DNA of 50,781 bases from positions 1-50,781 of the forward strand of contig NZ_PZJX01000011.1 in assembly GCF_003034915.1 (NCBI RefSeq). The letters are read 5' to 3'. Of the stretch, positions 1-8,816 are shown one piece after another (positions within the stretch are counted from its first letter, which is position 1; every line of letters starts with the position of its first letter). Below the pieces are notes generated by a model that did not search any database, was not told where the DNA came from, and saw nothing but the letters and a program-made list of their open reading frames with translations. This stretch comes from Mesorhizobium helmanticense. GTDB lineage: Bacteria; Pseudomonadota; Alphaproteobacteria; Rhizobiales; Rhizobiaceae. Both the position numbers and the translations under genes were made by a program.

Positions 1-441
1 GACTGGCTGTGGGGCGGCACGACCGAGCAGATCCAGCAAACGATCGCGCACGGCATCCGTTTCGCATCCGACCCGGATACTTGGCAGTCGGAAATGCCCC
101 CCTTCGGCGATATCATCACGCCCGAACAGATCGCACAGGTCGGCGCCTATGTCGCCAGCCTCTCGGGCAAGGTCCAGGATGCAAGTCTTATCGAGCCCGG
201 CGCCAAGGTATTCGCGGAAAACTGCGTCGCCTGTCATGGCGATAATGCGAAAGGCAACAAAGAGCTCGGCGCGCCCAATCTGACCGATGCGATCTGGCTC
301 TACGCACCCGGCGAGACAGCCATCGCCGTCCAAGTCCGCGCGCCGAAGCACGGTGTCATGCCGGCCTGGATCGGGCGTCTCGGCGAGACCAAGGTTAAGG
401 AACTTGCGGTTTATGTCCATTCGCTTGGCGGCGGAGAATAG
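1..441 (+). CDS. ccoP/fixP: cbb3-type cytochrome c oxidase subunit III, C-terminal part
   Basis: Frame 1 is open from the first base, so the gene begins upstream of the window; 146 codons remain. CcoP is the membrane-anchored dihaem cytochrome c that passes electrons to the CcoN catalytic subunit of the high-affinity cbb3 oxidase. The visible part starts near the end of the first haem domain (MPPFGDI, with the likely axial Met) and contains the second domain with haem motif CVACH and the later axial Met in VMPAW. It is followed by ccoGHIS, the usual order in rhizobia, where fixNOQP precedes fixGHIS and serves microaerobic respiration in nodules. The N-terminal anchor and first CxxCH lie outside the window. 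Confidence 0.95.
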   Translation, partial: DWLWGGTTEQIQQTIAHGIRFASDPDTWQSEMPPFGDIITPEQIAQVGAYVASLSGKVQDASLIEPGAKVFAENCVACHGDNAKGNKELGAPNLTDAIWLYAPGETAIAVQVRAPKHGVMPAWIGRLGETKVKELAVYVHSLGGGE

Positions 442-478
442 GAACGGAAGCCTATTCTCGGCCCTCCCCGCCAAGCGA

Positions 479-504
479 CGGGGCCCGGCACGAGTCGGGC
501 CCCG
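479..504. other. Intercistronic hairpin between ccoP and ccoG
   Basis: Nine-base perfect inverted repeat: CGGGGCCCG at 479-487 pairs with CGGGCCCCG at 496-504, with an 8-nt loop. No T-run follows, so it is more likely an RNA-processing or stability element, or a weak terminator between fixNOQP and fixGHIS, than a strong intrinsic terminator. Confidence 0.5.
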
Positions 505-526
505 ACACCATTCCGGCATGCGGCGA

Positions 527-540
527 TTGACCTGCAACAA
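527..540 (+). promoter_or_regulatory. Possible FixK/FnrN box upstream of ccoG
   Basis: TTGACCTGCAACAA matches the anaerobox consensus TTGAT-N4-ATCAA at eight of ten defined positions, with the correct 4-nt spacing. It lies about 105 bp before the ccoG start, a plausible position for an activator site. Both half-sites carry one mismatch, so this could be chance. Rhizobial fixGHIS operons are known to be under FixK-type control. Confidence 0.35.
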
Positions 541-644
541 GGCGGCGCGGCCCACACGGCGAAGCGGGCTCACTGCAGACCGGACGTCTGTCGAAGCAGA
601 CAAGTCCGTCGCACAACGATGTCATAGGCCGCGCGCGAGTGGAG

Positions 645-2210
645 ATGCACGTGCTGGATAAAACGCAGATGGAGCGGCTCGAGGCAAAAGCGGTCAACTC
701 CGCCAAGACACGACAGCCGCTCTATGCTCCGCGCAAGAAAATCTTCCCTAAACGCGCCTCGGGCAGCTTTCGCCGCTTCAAATGGCTGGTGATGGCGATC
801 ACGCTGGGCATCTATTATCTGATGCCCTGGTCGCGCTGGGATCGAGGTCCGTTTGCTCCTGATCAGGCCGTGCTGATCGATCTTGCCAACCGCCGTTTCT
901 ACGTCTTCTTCATCGAGATATGGCCGCAGGAATTCTACTATGTCGCCGGTCTTCTGGTCATGGCCGGCGTTGGACTCTTCCTGATCACGTCCACCGTCGG
1001 CCGCGCCTGGTGCGGCTATACCTGCCCGCAGACGGTATGGGTCGATCTTTTCCTGGTTGTCGAGCGGGCGATCGAAGGCGATCGCAACGCTCGCATGAAG
1101 CTCGACGCCGGCCGCTGGACCGCGCGCAAACTGGTGCTGCGTGTGTCGAAACACGCCATCTGGCTGGTCATAGCGGCAGCTACCGGCGGCGCCTGGATCC
1201 TCTATTTCGCCGATGCGCCGACGCTGATCGGCGACGTATTCAACGGCACCGCCGCTTCGGTCGCCTACGTCACCATCGCGGTGCTGACGGCGACCACCTA
1301 CACGTTCGGCGGGCTGATGCGCGAGCAAGTCTGCACCTACATGTGCCCGTGGCCGCGCATCCAGGCTGCCATGCTCGACGAGAATTCGCTCACTGTGACC
1401 TACAATGACTGGCGTGGCGAACCTCGTTCGCGGCACGCCAAGAAGGTCCAGGCTGCGGGGCAGCCGGTCGGTGACTGCGTCGACTGCAATGCCTGTGTCG
1501 CAGTCTGCCCGATGGGGATCGACATTCGCGACGGCCAGCAACTCGAATGCATCACTTGCGCGCTGTGCCTTGATGCCTGCGACGGCGTCATGAACAAGCT
1601 CGGCAAGGAGCGCGGGCTGATCTCCTATGCGACGCTGTCCGACTACAACGCCAACATGGCGGTGGCGACCGCAGGCGGCTCCGGTCCCGTGAACCCTTCA
1701 CTCGTCAGAACGGCCGACAGCACATTCTCCGCCAGGTTGGCGCATTTCCATCTTCTCAAGATCTTCCGGCCGAGGACCTTCTTCTACATGGGCGCGTGGA
1801 CGGCGGTCGGGCTTGCCTTGATCTATTCGCTGCTGACGCGCGATCGACTCGAGATCAACGTCCTGCACGACCGCAATCCGCAATTCGTGACCCTGTCCGA
1901 CGGCTCGATCCGCAACGGTTACACCGTCAAGCTGCTTAACATGATCCCCGAGCCAAGGACTATCGTCGTCACCATGCAGGGCTTACAGGGAGCCGAAATG
2001 AGCGTCGTCGGCAGTGATCTGCCGGCAGCTCGCTTCTTCGCCATCGCGGTCGAACCCGACCGGCTGAACATGCTGAAGGTCTTCGTGCGCCAGCCAGCGG
2101 GTGAGGTTCGGCACGCTGCACAAACCTTCAAGTTCCGCGTCGAGGACAGAGCGAGCTTCGAATCGGACGAATACACCGCCGCCTTCAACGCCCCGGAGAT
2201 GGCCAGATGA
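645..2210 (+). CDS. ccoG/fixG: Cytochrome c oxidase accessory protein CcoG (FixG)
   Basis: Integral-membrane iron-sulfur protein needed for cbb3 oxidase maturation, linked in the family to copper reduction or delivery. The roughly 521-residue length fits the family. Visible are an early membrane segment (WLVMAITLGIYYLMP), the conserved CGYTCPQTVW, the EQVCTYMCPWPRIQ motif, and two ferredoxin-like 4Fe-4S clusters (CVDCNACVAVCP and CITCALCLDAC), then a late membrane helix and a periplasmic immunoglobulin-like C-terminus. Starts are possible at GTG 639 or ATG 645; I chose ATG. The stop overlaps the ccoH start by four bases, indicating translational coupling. Confidence 0.95.
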   Translation: MHVLDKTQMERLEAKAVNSAKTRQPLYAPRKKIFPKRASGSFRRFKWLVMAITLGIYYLMPWSRWDRGPFAPDQAVLIDLANRRFYVFFIEIWPQEFYYVAGLLVMAGVGLFLITSTVGRAWCGYTCPQTVWVDLFLVVERAIEGDRNARMKLDAGRWTARKLVLRVSKHAIWLVIAAATGGAWILYFADAPTLIGDVFNGTAASVAYVTIAVLTATTYTFGGLMREQVCTYMCPWPRIQAAMLDENSLTVTYNDWRGEPRSRHAKKVQAAGQPVGDCVDCNACVAVCPMGIDIRDGQQLECITCALCLDACDGVMNKLGKERGLISYATLSDYNANMAVATAGGSGPVNPSLVRTADSTFSARLAHFHLLKIFRPRTFFYMGAWTAVGLALIYSLLTRDRLEINVLHDRNPQFVTLSDGSIRNGYTVKLLNMIPEPRTIVVTMQGLQGAEMSVVGSDLPAARFFAIAVEPDRLNMLKVFVRQPAGEVRHAAQTFKFRVEDRASFESDEYTAAFNAPEMAR

Positions 2211-2704
2211 GCACCAATACGCAAAAGACGGGTGAGTTCACCGGCAGGCACATGCTGCTCACCATTCTCGGCTTTTTCGGCGTGATCATCGCGGTCAATC
2301 TCACGATGGCGACACTCGCCAGCACGAGCTGGACCGGCCTTGTCGTCGAGAACACCTATGTGGCCAGCCAGCAATTCAACCGAAAGGCCGAGGAAGGGCG
2401 CGCGCAGGCGGCACTCGGCTGGACCGGCAAACTGACGATCGCTCGGGGTGAGGTCCGCTACAGCCTCACCGATGCCGGCGGCAAGCCGGTTCCCCTGCAT
2501 GGCGTCAAGGTGTTGTTTCGCCATCCGGCCTACGAGTCCCAGGACAAGTCGGTCACGCTCGCCCTCGCCGCGGGCCAGGAATTCGCCGCCCAGCACATGC
2601 CGAAGGACGGCGTCTGGATCGTCGAGGTGTACGCCGATGCCGGTCCCGCAAAGCCCTATCGCGACGTCCGCAGGATCATGATTTCGCAAGGAGCGCTGCA
2701 ATGA
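2207..2704 (+). CDS. ccoH/fixH: FixH/CcoH family protein
   Basis: 165-residue protein with one N-terminal membrane helix (about residues 15-40, HMLLTILGFFGVIIAVN) and a C-terminal periplasmic domain. CcoH proteins associate with the cbb3 oxidase and are needed for its stable assembly. The ATG overlaps the ccoG stop (ATGA) and its own stop overlaps the ccoI start in the same way, so ccoG, ccoH and ccoI are translated as one coupled operon. Family membership rests on position, length, topology and motifs such as VWIVEVYA. Confidence 0.93.
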   Translation: MSTNTQKTGEFTGRHMLLTILGFFGVIIAVNLTMATLASTSWTGLVVENTYVASQQFNRKAEEGRAQAALGWTGKLTIARGEVRYSLTDAGGKPVPLHGVKVLFRHPAYESQDKSVTLALAAGQEFAAQHMPKDGVWIVEVYADAGPAKPYRDVRRIMISQGALQ

Positions 2705-4980
2705 GCTGTTGTGCGCCTGGCGCGGAACTGGCGCTGGAACTGGGCAGCGCCACATCGGTTCTGCCATCCAGCCAGGAGATCAGGCTGGCAAGCCGATCGC
2801 TCGGCGGTGGTCTTAACCAGACTGACCTTTCGGTCCCAACGGTTCACTGCGCAGCCTGCATACAGACGATCGAGACGGCGCTGGCAAAACTCGACAATGT
2901 CGAAGGCGCGCGTGTCAACCTGTCGACGAAGCGGGTCGCGATTCGGTGGCGTGGCAACGAGGTGCCCCCTTTTGTCGCCGCGCTTGGCAGGCTGGGCTAC
3001 GAGGCGCATTTGTTCGCCCCCGAGGTCGATGAGAAGGACAAGACGCTTGCGGAGCTGATCCGCGCCGTCGCCGTTGCCGGCTTCGCGGCCGGTAACATCA
3101 TGTTGCTGTCGGTCTCGGTCTGGTCCGGCGCCGAAGGTGCTACCCGCGACCTGTTCCATTGGGTCTCGGCGCTGATCGCCATCCCGGCGCTGGCCTTCGC
3201 CGGCGGCATCTTCTTCCGCTCGGCCTGGAATGCACTGCGCCACGGCCGCATGAATATGGACGTGCCGATCGCGGTCGGGGTGTCGCTTGCCTATGCCATG
3301 AGCCTCTTTGAAACGATCAACCATGGCGAACATGCCTATTTCGACGCCTCGGTTTCGTTGCTTTTCTTCCTGTTGATCGGCCGCACGCTGGATCACGTAA
3401 TGCGGGAGCGTGCCCGCACCGCGGTGAAAAGCCTGTCACAGCTGGCCGCGCGTGGCGCCATGGTGCTGCGCCGCGACGGCGCACGAGACTATTTGCCGGT
3501 TGGCGAGATCGAACCCGGCATGCAACTGCTGATAGCAGCCGGAGAAAGAATCCCGGTTGACGGCAAGATCATCCAGGGGGCGTCGGATCTCGACTTCTCG
3601 CTGGTCTCTGGCGAGAGCACGCCGAAAAACGTGGCGTCGGGCGAAGTCGTTCAGGCTGGCGTGCTCAACCTTACTGGCCCGCTGACGATCGAGGCGACAG
3701 CCGCCGCGAACGATTCGTTCCTGGCGGAAATGGTTCGGTTGATGGAGGCCGCCGAGGGGGGGCGTGCGCATTATCGCCGCATCGCCGATCGCGTCTCCGC
3801 ACTCTATGCGCCGGTGGTTCATCTCACCGCCTTCGTGACATTCCTGGGCTGGGTGGCGGCGACCGGCGACTGGCATCGCGCGATGACGATCGCCATTGCT
3901 GTTCTCATCATCACATGCCCGTGCGCGCTCGGTCTTGCGGTGCCGATCGTCCAGGTGGTCGCCGCGCGGCGCCTGTTCGAGAACGGCATTATGGTCAAGG
4001 ACGGCTCGGCTATGGAGCGCCTGGCGACGATCGATACCGCGGTGTTCGACAAGACCGGAACGCTCACGCTCGGCCAGCCCCGGCTGGTCAATGCGGGCTC
4101 AATCGATCCAATCATGCTGGCAATCGCCGCAGACCTGGCCACGCATTCGCGTCATCCATTTTCGAAGGCCATAGCCGGCTTTGCCGCTACTGGCGGGCGA
4201 CACAAATTCGATGCCGTCACCGAGCACCCGGGATTTGGAATCGAAGCCACGGATGCCGGAAGCACCTGGCGGCTGGGTCGACGCGGATGGGCCGGGTGGA
4301 AGGCTCGAACCGGTGGTGAAGGCAAACATGGCTACGGCGGAACGGTCCTGACGAAAAACGGGATGATTGTCGCTTCCTTCGCTTTCGAGGATGCGTTGCG
4401 GGCCGATGCCGGGAGCGTCATGGCGCAATTGAACGATGCAGGCGTCTCGGTCGAAATGCTGTCGGGCGATACCGCGGACGTCTGTGGCGATGTCGCAAGA
4501 ATATTGGCCATCGACCGTTTTGTTCCGGCGCTGCTGCCGTCCGGTAAGGTTGAGCGGATCGAAGTGCTGACCAAGGCCGGCCACAAGGTCCTGATGGTGG
4601 GCGACGGGCTCAACGACACGCCAGCGCTGGGCGCGGCGCACGTCTCGATCGCTCCCGCGACCGCCGCCGATATTGGCCGCAACGCGGCCGATTTCGTGTT
4701 CCTGCGTGAAAGCCTTTCGGCCGTACCCCTTGCGCTGGACGTCTCGCGGAAGGCAGGGCGGCTGATCCGCCAGAACATAGCCATCGCGATCATCTACAAC
4801 GCCGTTGCCGTGCCGATCGCCATCTTCGGCAACGTCACGCCGTTGATCGCGGCGGTCGCGATGTCCGCCTCATCGCTGCTGGTGATCGGAAACGGGCTGC
4901 GGCTGCAGGGCTTTAGGCTCGCCGAGCTGACGAGGGCTTCTTCGGCAACGCATTCCGGCATTCACCCATCAGCGCGGTGA
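2701..4980 (+). CDS. ccoI/fixI: Copper-translocating P-type ATPase for cbb3 assembly
   Basis: 759-residue P1B-type ATPase; CcoI proteins export copper toward cbb3 oxidase assembly. In order: an N-terminal CC pair at residues 3-4, a heavy-metal-associated domain with HCAAC near residues 49-53, membrane helices, an actuator-domain SGEST motif, the transmembrane metal site TCPCALG near residue 405, the phosphorylation motif DKTGTLT near 450, the HP motif HSRHPFSKA, and the hinge GDGLNDTPA near 635. All motifs needed for activity are present. It overlaps ccoH by four bases and is followed after 2 bp by ccoS. Confidence 0.96.
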   Translation: MSCCAPGAELALELGSATSVLPSSQEIRLASRSLGGGLNQTDLSVPTVHCAACIQTIETALAKLDNVEGARVNLSTKRVAIRWRGNEVPPFVAALGRLGYEAHLFAPEVDEKDKTLAELIRAVAVAGFAAGNIMLLSVSVWSGAEGATRDLFHWVSALIAIPALAFAGGIFFRSAWNALRHGRMNMDVPIAVGVSLAYAMSLFETINHGEHAYFDASVSLLFFLLIGRTLDHVMRERARTAVKSLSQLAARGAMVLRRDGARDYLPVGEIEPGMQLLIAAGERIPVDGKIIQGASDLDFSLVSGESTPKNVASGEVVQAGVLNLTGPLTIEATAAANDSFLAEMVRLMEAAEGGRAHYRRIADRVSALYAPVVHLTAFVTFLGWVAATGDWHRAMTIAIAVLIITCPCALGLAVPIVQVVAARRLFENGIMVKDGSAMERLATIDTAVFDKTGTLTLGQPRLVNAGSIDPIMLAIAADLATHSRHPFSKAIAGFAATGGRHKFDAVTEHPGFGIEATDAGSTWRLGRRGWAGWKARTGGEGKHGYGGTVLTKNGMIVASFAFEDALRADAGSVMAQLNDAGVSVEMLSGDTADVCGDVARILAIDRFVPALLPSGKVERIEVLTKAGHKVLMVGDGLNDTPALGAAHVSIAPATAADIGRNAADFVFLRESLSAVPLALDVSRKAGRLIRQNIAIAIIYNAVAVPIAIFGNVTPLIAAVAMSASSLLVIGNGLRLQGFRLAELTRASSATHSGIHPSAR

Positions 4981-4982
4981 TC

Positions 4983-5132
4983 ATGACGATACTCGTCTAC
5001 CTCATGCCAGTCGCCCTACTTCTTGGCGCACTGGGGCTGACTGGCTTTCTGTGGGCGTTGAAGAGTGGCCAATATGAGGATCTTGACGGAGCCGCTGAGC
5101 GCATCCTCCGGGACGACAAGCCGGAACGCTGA
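4983..5132 (+). CDS. ccoS/fixS: cbb3 oxidase maturation protein CcoS
   Basis: Short 49-residue reading frame starting at the ATG two bases after the ccoI stop. It begins MTILVYLMPVALLLG, a single membrane helix with a conserved FLWALKSGQYEDLDG patch and an acidic and basic tail ending RDDKPER. These are the hallmarks of CcoS/FixS, a small membrane protein required for cofactor insertion into cbb3 oxidase. It is the last gene of the operon; about 225 bp of featureless sequence follow before the decayed integrase. Confidence 0.93.
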   Translation: MTILVYLMPVALLLGALGLTGFLWALKSGQYEDLDGAAERILRDDKPER

Positions 5133-5357
5133 GCCAGACCGCTGTTCCTGACGCTGTGCTGACGCCGGCCGTCAGCCGACTCGGAATAACGATTGAAGCT
5201 CCACAACCAGTTAAGCCGCTTGACGTAGATTTGTGAAAAGCCCCTGTCCCTCGAAGGACTGCGTCGCCGGTTCCGCCCCAACATAGACGCGGCCAATGTC
5301 ATAACGTACGCAAAGCTGATGTTCATGTTCACGATAGGTGCGGACACGGGGTTGCAG

Positions 5358-5884
5358 TTACACTTGTTTGGGTTCAACTGCAGGTTTCGTGCACCCAATT
5401 TCGTCCAGATAATCGGCCCACCACTGCATCATACTGACGCGCTTTCCCAGTGCTCTGCCCTGGCGTAAGCGCGCCGAACGTCGTTCTTTTCAACGCGCCG
5501 AACGTCGTTCTTTTCAATATGGGTCAGCTGTCTCTCTTGCGTCTGGATGCCACTTGCCGCATTCATTCAACAGAGTTGATGCCGTTGCTCGGAAACCGTG
5601 AGCCGTTGCTTCTTTCTTGGTGTAACCCATGCGACGCAGGGCGGCGTTAAGTGTATTGTCGGAAATCGGACGAGAACCCGATCGCACACTTGGAAACAGC
5701 AGCGCCTCGCTGCCGGAAATGTCTCTGAGATCGGTCAAGATTTTGATGACCTGCCTCGAAAGTGCAACGCGGTGCGGCCGCCGCATTTTCATGCGTGCTT
5801 CCGGGATGGTCCACACCGAACCTTTGAAGTCGAACTCTTCCTATCCGGCGGCTCGCAACTCGCCGGGGCGGGGAAACAGTAGGC
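5358..5884 (-). pseudogene. Decayed tyrosine integrase, C-terminal half
   Basis: The minus strand closely resembles the C-terminal half of the intact integrase at 11965-13275, for example RMKMRRPHRV, SGSRPISDNTLNAALRR and the catalytic HGFRATASTLLNE. It is clearly broken. A Trp codon has become TAG near 5841, the frame shifts near 5545 (two bases missing relative to the intact gene), a 24-bp segment is duplicated in tandem, and everything upstream of the LFPRPGELR region is gone. The tail reads into a different C-terminus and stops at 5358. Divergence from the intact gene is visible throughout, so it is an old relic of a related element, not a fresh copy. Confidence 0.9.
5471..5518. repeat. 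24-bp tandem duplication inside the integrase relic
   Basis: Two adjacent 24-bp units, 5471-5494 and 5495-5518, beginning GCGCCGAACGTCGTTC and differing only in the last base. The intact integrase gene has a single copy at the matching place, so the duplication arose after the relic diverged. Confidence 0.9.
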
Positions 5885-5898
5885 GCAGTTATGCCACG

Positions 5899-7086
5899 CT
5901 AAGTTTCCGGAAATAGCTTAGGAAACAGTTCGTCCAACGTGTCGACTGGGAAGCGTAGCGATACCGGTCCTTTAGGGGTATCGGACGCAAGCAGGCCAAG
6001 CTCGAGCACCTCGGTAAACACGCGGCGGGCCGTACGTTCCGGCAAGCCAGCGATACGTGAGGCCTCACCGCGATCGAACTCGCCGCGCAGAAGCGCCTCC
6101 TCGAGCAGCCGGAAAGCTTCGGGCTTCAGGTCGTAGCGTTGAACGAACCGCTGCAGGCGCCGGGCTAGTTGGTTCAAATCGAACAGGCTCGACATGAAAC
6201 TGACCTGGTCGATACATACGCGTAGAAACCATAAGGTAAAATCCGCCAGCGCCCGCATAGAAAGATTACCGCGGCCGTCGCGATCGCCTTGGCGTGGCAT
6301 GTCGGCGTGATCCATCATGCGTTTATAGTCGCCGCGGCTTTCCAGACCGCGCGCCAGGCCTCGGGAAATCGACCACAGCCCGTGCGCGGCGATTCCTGCC
6401 TCATGGGCCATGGCGTGACTCATCAAGCGGCTGACGCGTCCATTGCCGTCTGGGAAGGGGTGAATGTAATTGAACCGATGATGCGCGGCCGGAATCGCCA
6501 ATATCCTAGCCGCTTTGCCGGTACGTTGGAAGCGGTACCGGCTAGCGAAATGCTCCATGAACGCTTCGACGCGATCGCTTGACGGCGGCTGGTGGCGGCC
6601 GATAGTGACATCATGTTCGGGCTGTGATCGCCACCGACCCGGAACCATCAAGAATTCTCTGTCTGCGCCGCGAATGCGCAACATCGCCTCATCGGCGTCA
6701 CGGTAGAATTCCGCATGCAGCCAGCGCAAAAAATCAAGCGAAGCCGGTTCTGGGAGCTGACCCTCTGCGGCCAGGCGATCGATTTCCCCCTGCAGTCGAA
6801 CATGGGCCGCGGCTTCCACCTGCAGGTTGCGTCGTTCCTGGTCTTTGTCGAATTCGCCGGCGAGGGCGCGTTCGATGTCGCGCGGGCGTGTGTTGTGGCC
6901 CTCGATCAGGTTGCTGTAATAGGTGTTCATGATGCGCACGAGATCCGCCACGTTCGCGGCCGTGCGCGGATGCAGCTTGGCGCCGAGAACCGCCGAGCTT
7001 GCTGACAGCTCAGCCAGCGCGTCGGAGATAGGCTCCGCAACGTCTTCCAGGCGCGCCGGCTCGATGCGCTGTACGGTCTCTTCCAT
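5899..7086 (-). CDS. Fic-domain protein with C-terminal winged helix
   Basis: 395-residue Fic (AMPylase-type) protein. The catalytic motif HPFPDGNGR is complete, with the active-site His and the nucleotide-binding loop. Near residue 58 the sequence SNLIEGHN fits the inhibitory-helix pattern [S/T]xxxE[G/N], so the enzyme is probably self-inhibited (class II layout). After the Fic core (roughly 110-270) the C-terminus looks like a winged helix ([28 protein letters not shown]), suggesting DNA binding. It stands alone between an integrase relic and a repeat-rich upstream region. Targets cannot be predicted; autoregulation through the upstream repeats is inference. Confidence 0.9.
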   Translation of the reverse strand: MEETVQRIEPARLEDVAEPISDALAELSASSAVLGAKLHPRTAANVADLVRIMNTYYSNLIEGHNTRPRDIERALAGEFDKDQERRNLQVEAAAHVRLQGEIDRLAAEGQLPEPASLDFLRWLHAEFYRDADEAMLRIRGADREFLMVPGRWRSQPEHDVTIGRHQPPSSDRVEAFMEHFASRYRFQRTGKAARILAIPAAHHRFNYIHPFPDGNGRVSRLMSHAMAHEAGIAAHGLWSISRGLARGLESRGDYKRMMDHADMPRQGDRDGRGNLSMRALADFTLWFLRVCIDQVSFMSSLFDLNQLARRLQRFVQRYDLKPEAFRLLEEALLRGEFDRGEASRIAGLPERTARRVFTEVLELGLLASDTPKGPVSLRFPVDTLDELFPKLFPET

Positions 7087-7088
7087 GA

Positions 7089-7322
7089 TTGGCCGATGTT
7101 AGATCGCGCTAAGTACGTATATGTCAACAGAAATTTTAGCTGAGCGCCCATAACTGGCCGATCATTTGGCCGATGTTAGGCGCTACCTCGGCTTCACCGA
7201 GACGGTTGATCGACGACGCCAATGCCGATGCCGATGATGGCCGATATTCGCTATGCTTAGCGCATTGATAGCATGTACAAATTTGCGATCGGTAGGTCGA
7301 TTTGGCCGATCGCTTGGCCGAA
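7089..7322. repeat. Cluster of TTGGCCGAT repeats upstream of the Fic gene
   Basis: Near-identical copies occur at 7089-7097 (TTGGCCGAT), 7154-7162 (CTGGCCGAT), 7166-7174 (TTGGCCGAT), 7237-7245 (ATGGCCGAT), 7302-7310 (TTGGCCGAT) and 7314-7322 (TTGGCCGAA). Two copies extend to TTGGCCGATGTTAG. GCCGAT also repeats at 7224-7235. The cluster ends at the Fic start codon, so it may be a multi-site operator. Nothing else recognisable lies between 7087 and about 7535. Confidence 0.7.
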
Positions 7323-7535
7323 CTTCGTCGGTCGCGCTGACTAGAATATACGACCAGGAAAATACAGGCGACTCCAAATGATTTCTCCAGAGATTGCGGA
7401 AGCACGCGACGCTGCGACCCGGCTGCGCGAGGACTCGAACGAGGCAGCCCAATACCGCTGAGCTCTGCGAGAGCGTGTGGAAGCCCGATGCGGGCCGCCA
7501 GGTTCTCACGTTTGCGTTTTCTGCATGAGTTTTAA

Positions 7536-7932
7536 AAAAACAAGTATGGAATTACCACGGTTCCGGTCGTCGGTTACGTCAATGACGGAACCGACGACAT
7601 AATGATTTCCCACGCCTGGCTGGAGTATGACGGTAAGAAGACCGATGTTAGCCTCGCCGTGACAGCACATCCAGATGTCTCACCCGCAGGACAACTCATT
7701 AATCTTCGATCGGGTGGTTAGGCGTGGACACAAGTATTCCTACCATCGCGAGATGACGACGGCTGGGCTGCTTCAGCTGCAGAAAATGCGCATGGTTGGC
7801 CAGCAAGCGCTCGTTGATCATAAGATGGAAGAGCACTCGATCATGACGGCCCGGAGCACGCAAACTGACTTGATCCGCCCCTACCTCGACGGCGAGCCGA
7901 ACGGCTTGACCATGAGAAGATTGTTGCGTTGA
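7536..7932 (+). pseudogene. Frameshifted relic of an unrecognised gene
   Basis: Two consecutive reading frames look like one broken protein. The first, from after a stop at 7533, reads VPVVGYVNDGTDD then HAWLEYDGKKTDVSLA and stops near 7722. The second frame carries on from about 7700 with LIFDRVVRRGHKYSYH and ends at 7932 after DLIRPYLDGEPNGLT. The join falls in a stretch where both frames give similar hydrophobic residues, suggesting a single frameshift. No start codon with a ribosome site is visible. I do not recognise the family; the low-complexity-free, protein-like character of both halves is the main evidence. Confidence 0.45.
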
Positions 7933-8108
7933 TCGAATCCTGATCGGTTACCGATAAGGCCAAACTTCCATCTGTGAATCTTTTTACAGGGCGCCGCCTG
8001 GTTGTGCGTTCTATAAGCGATTGAGGCATATGCCGCGACAGTCTTGCTGCGCCATGTCATGGCACAGCAAGAACTGTGAAAAAGTAGGATAGTTCTTAGC
8101 CCCGGCGC

Positions 8109-8816
8109 TTACTTCGTCACATCAGCTTGCCACCAAGGAGATGCGTGAATGTCGAGGGGAGATGCCAAGCAGCGCGGGCAGTGAAAAAGGTTCGCGGCAA
8201 CCTCAACCCCGGTAGACGACTGGTCGCAATGCAAGCAAAACCAGATGTCGCTTACCTCATGACCTAGGGGGTGTTCGGCACGGCCGGAGCTGTCTGGCAC
8301 GGTTGAGCGACGAGGCCAGTCTGAGGCGATTCGCGCGTGAACCAGCTTGCGCCAACCCGAAGCTATTTCGAGCGCGGCATTTCGGAAGTTTGTGTGGTCA
8401 ATCGGGTTCGCTTTGAGCCTGCGATCTGTTACTCGAAAACGAGCAGGAGCTAAGGGGGCCTCGGGCAAGGTCACCTCCCAACCTCGTCCCCACATGCGAA
8501 CATCGTCCGAATGCGTGCTCACCCGATAACTGTGCCCCTGCAGTTCGCCCTCGAACTTGTCAGGGCCAAGCACGCTCCAGGGATCAGTATCTATGGAAAT
8601 CAGCGGATTTTCGGCAAGCACCAGCGCCCGAGCGATAGCCAGATCCGCCTCAGACGGACGCCATCCCTTCCTTTCTGCATTGGTCAGGGCGTTCCAATGC
8701 GGGTAGCCCAATGCCTGCGCAATCACTTCCAGCGCGCCTATGTGTTTTATTCGTCTGGCGCGGGCAATGTTTCGCGCAGCGGTCTTCAGTTCTTTCAGTT
8801 GATCGCTATTGCTCAT
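8109..8816 (-). CDS. Hypothetical protein with C-terminal zinc ribbon
   Basis: 235-residue protein. The N-terminus (residues about 5-45) has the pattern LKTAARNIARARRIKH followed by ALGYPHWNAL, a small helical module found at the N-terminus of several plasmid- and island-borne proteins. The C-terminus has two Cys pairs, FCLHC and FHCPRC, about 20 residues apart, consistent with a zinc ribbon. The middle is not recognised. It is transcribed alone, toward the relic at 7.9 kb. A role in nucleic-acid binding is possible from the zinc ribbon but is inference. Confidence 0.65.
   Translation of the reverse strand: MSNSDQLKELKTAARNIARARRIKHIGALEVIAQALGYPHWNALTNAERKGWRPSEADLAIARALVLAENPLISIDTDPWSVLGPDKFEGELQGHSYRVSTHSDDVRMWGRGWEVTLPEAPLAPARFRVTDRRLKANPIDHTNFRNAALEIASGWRKLVHARIASDWPRRSTVPDSSGRAEHPLGHEVSDIWFCLHCDQSSTGVEVAANLFHCPRCLASPLDIHASPWWQADVTK

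Noticed and set aside
5133..5357. A tRNA-Phe 3'-end repeat marking a short element between 5.1 kb and the intact integrase
   Set aside because: I looked for the TGGTGCCCAGAGGCGG sequence here and did not find it; the matching attachment site is probably beyond the left edge of the window.
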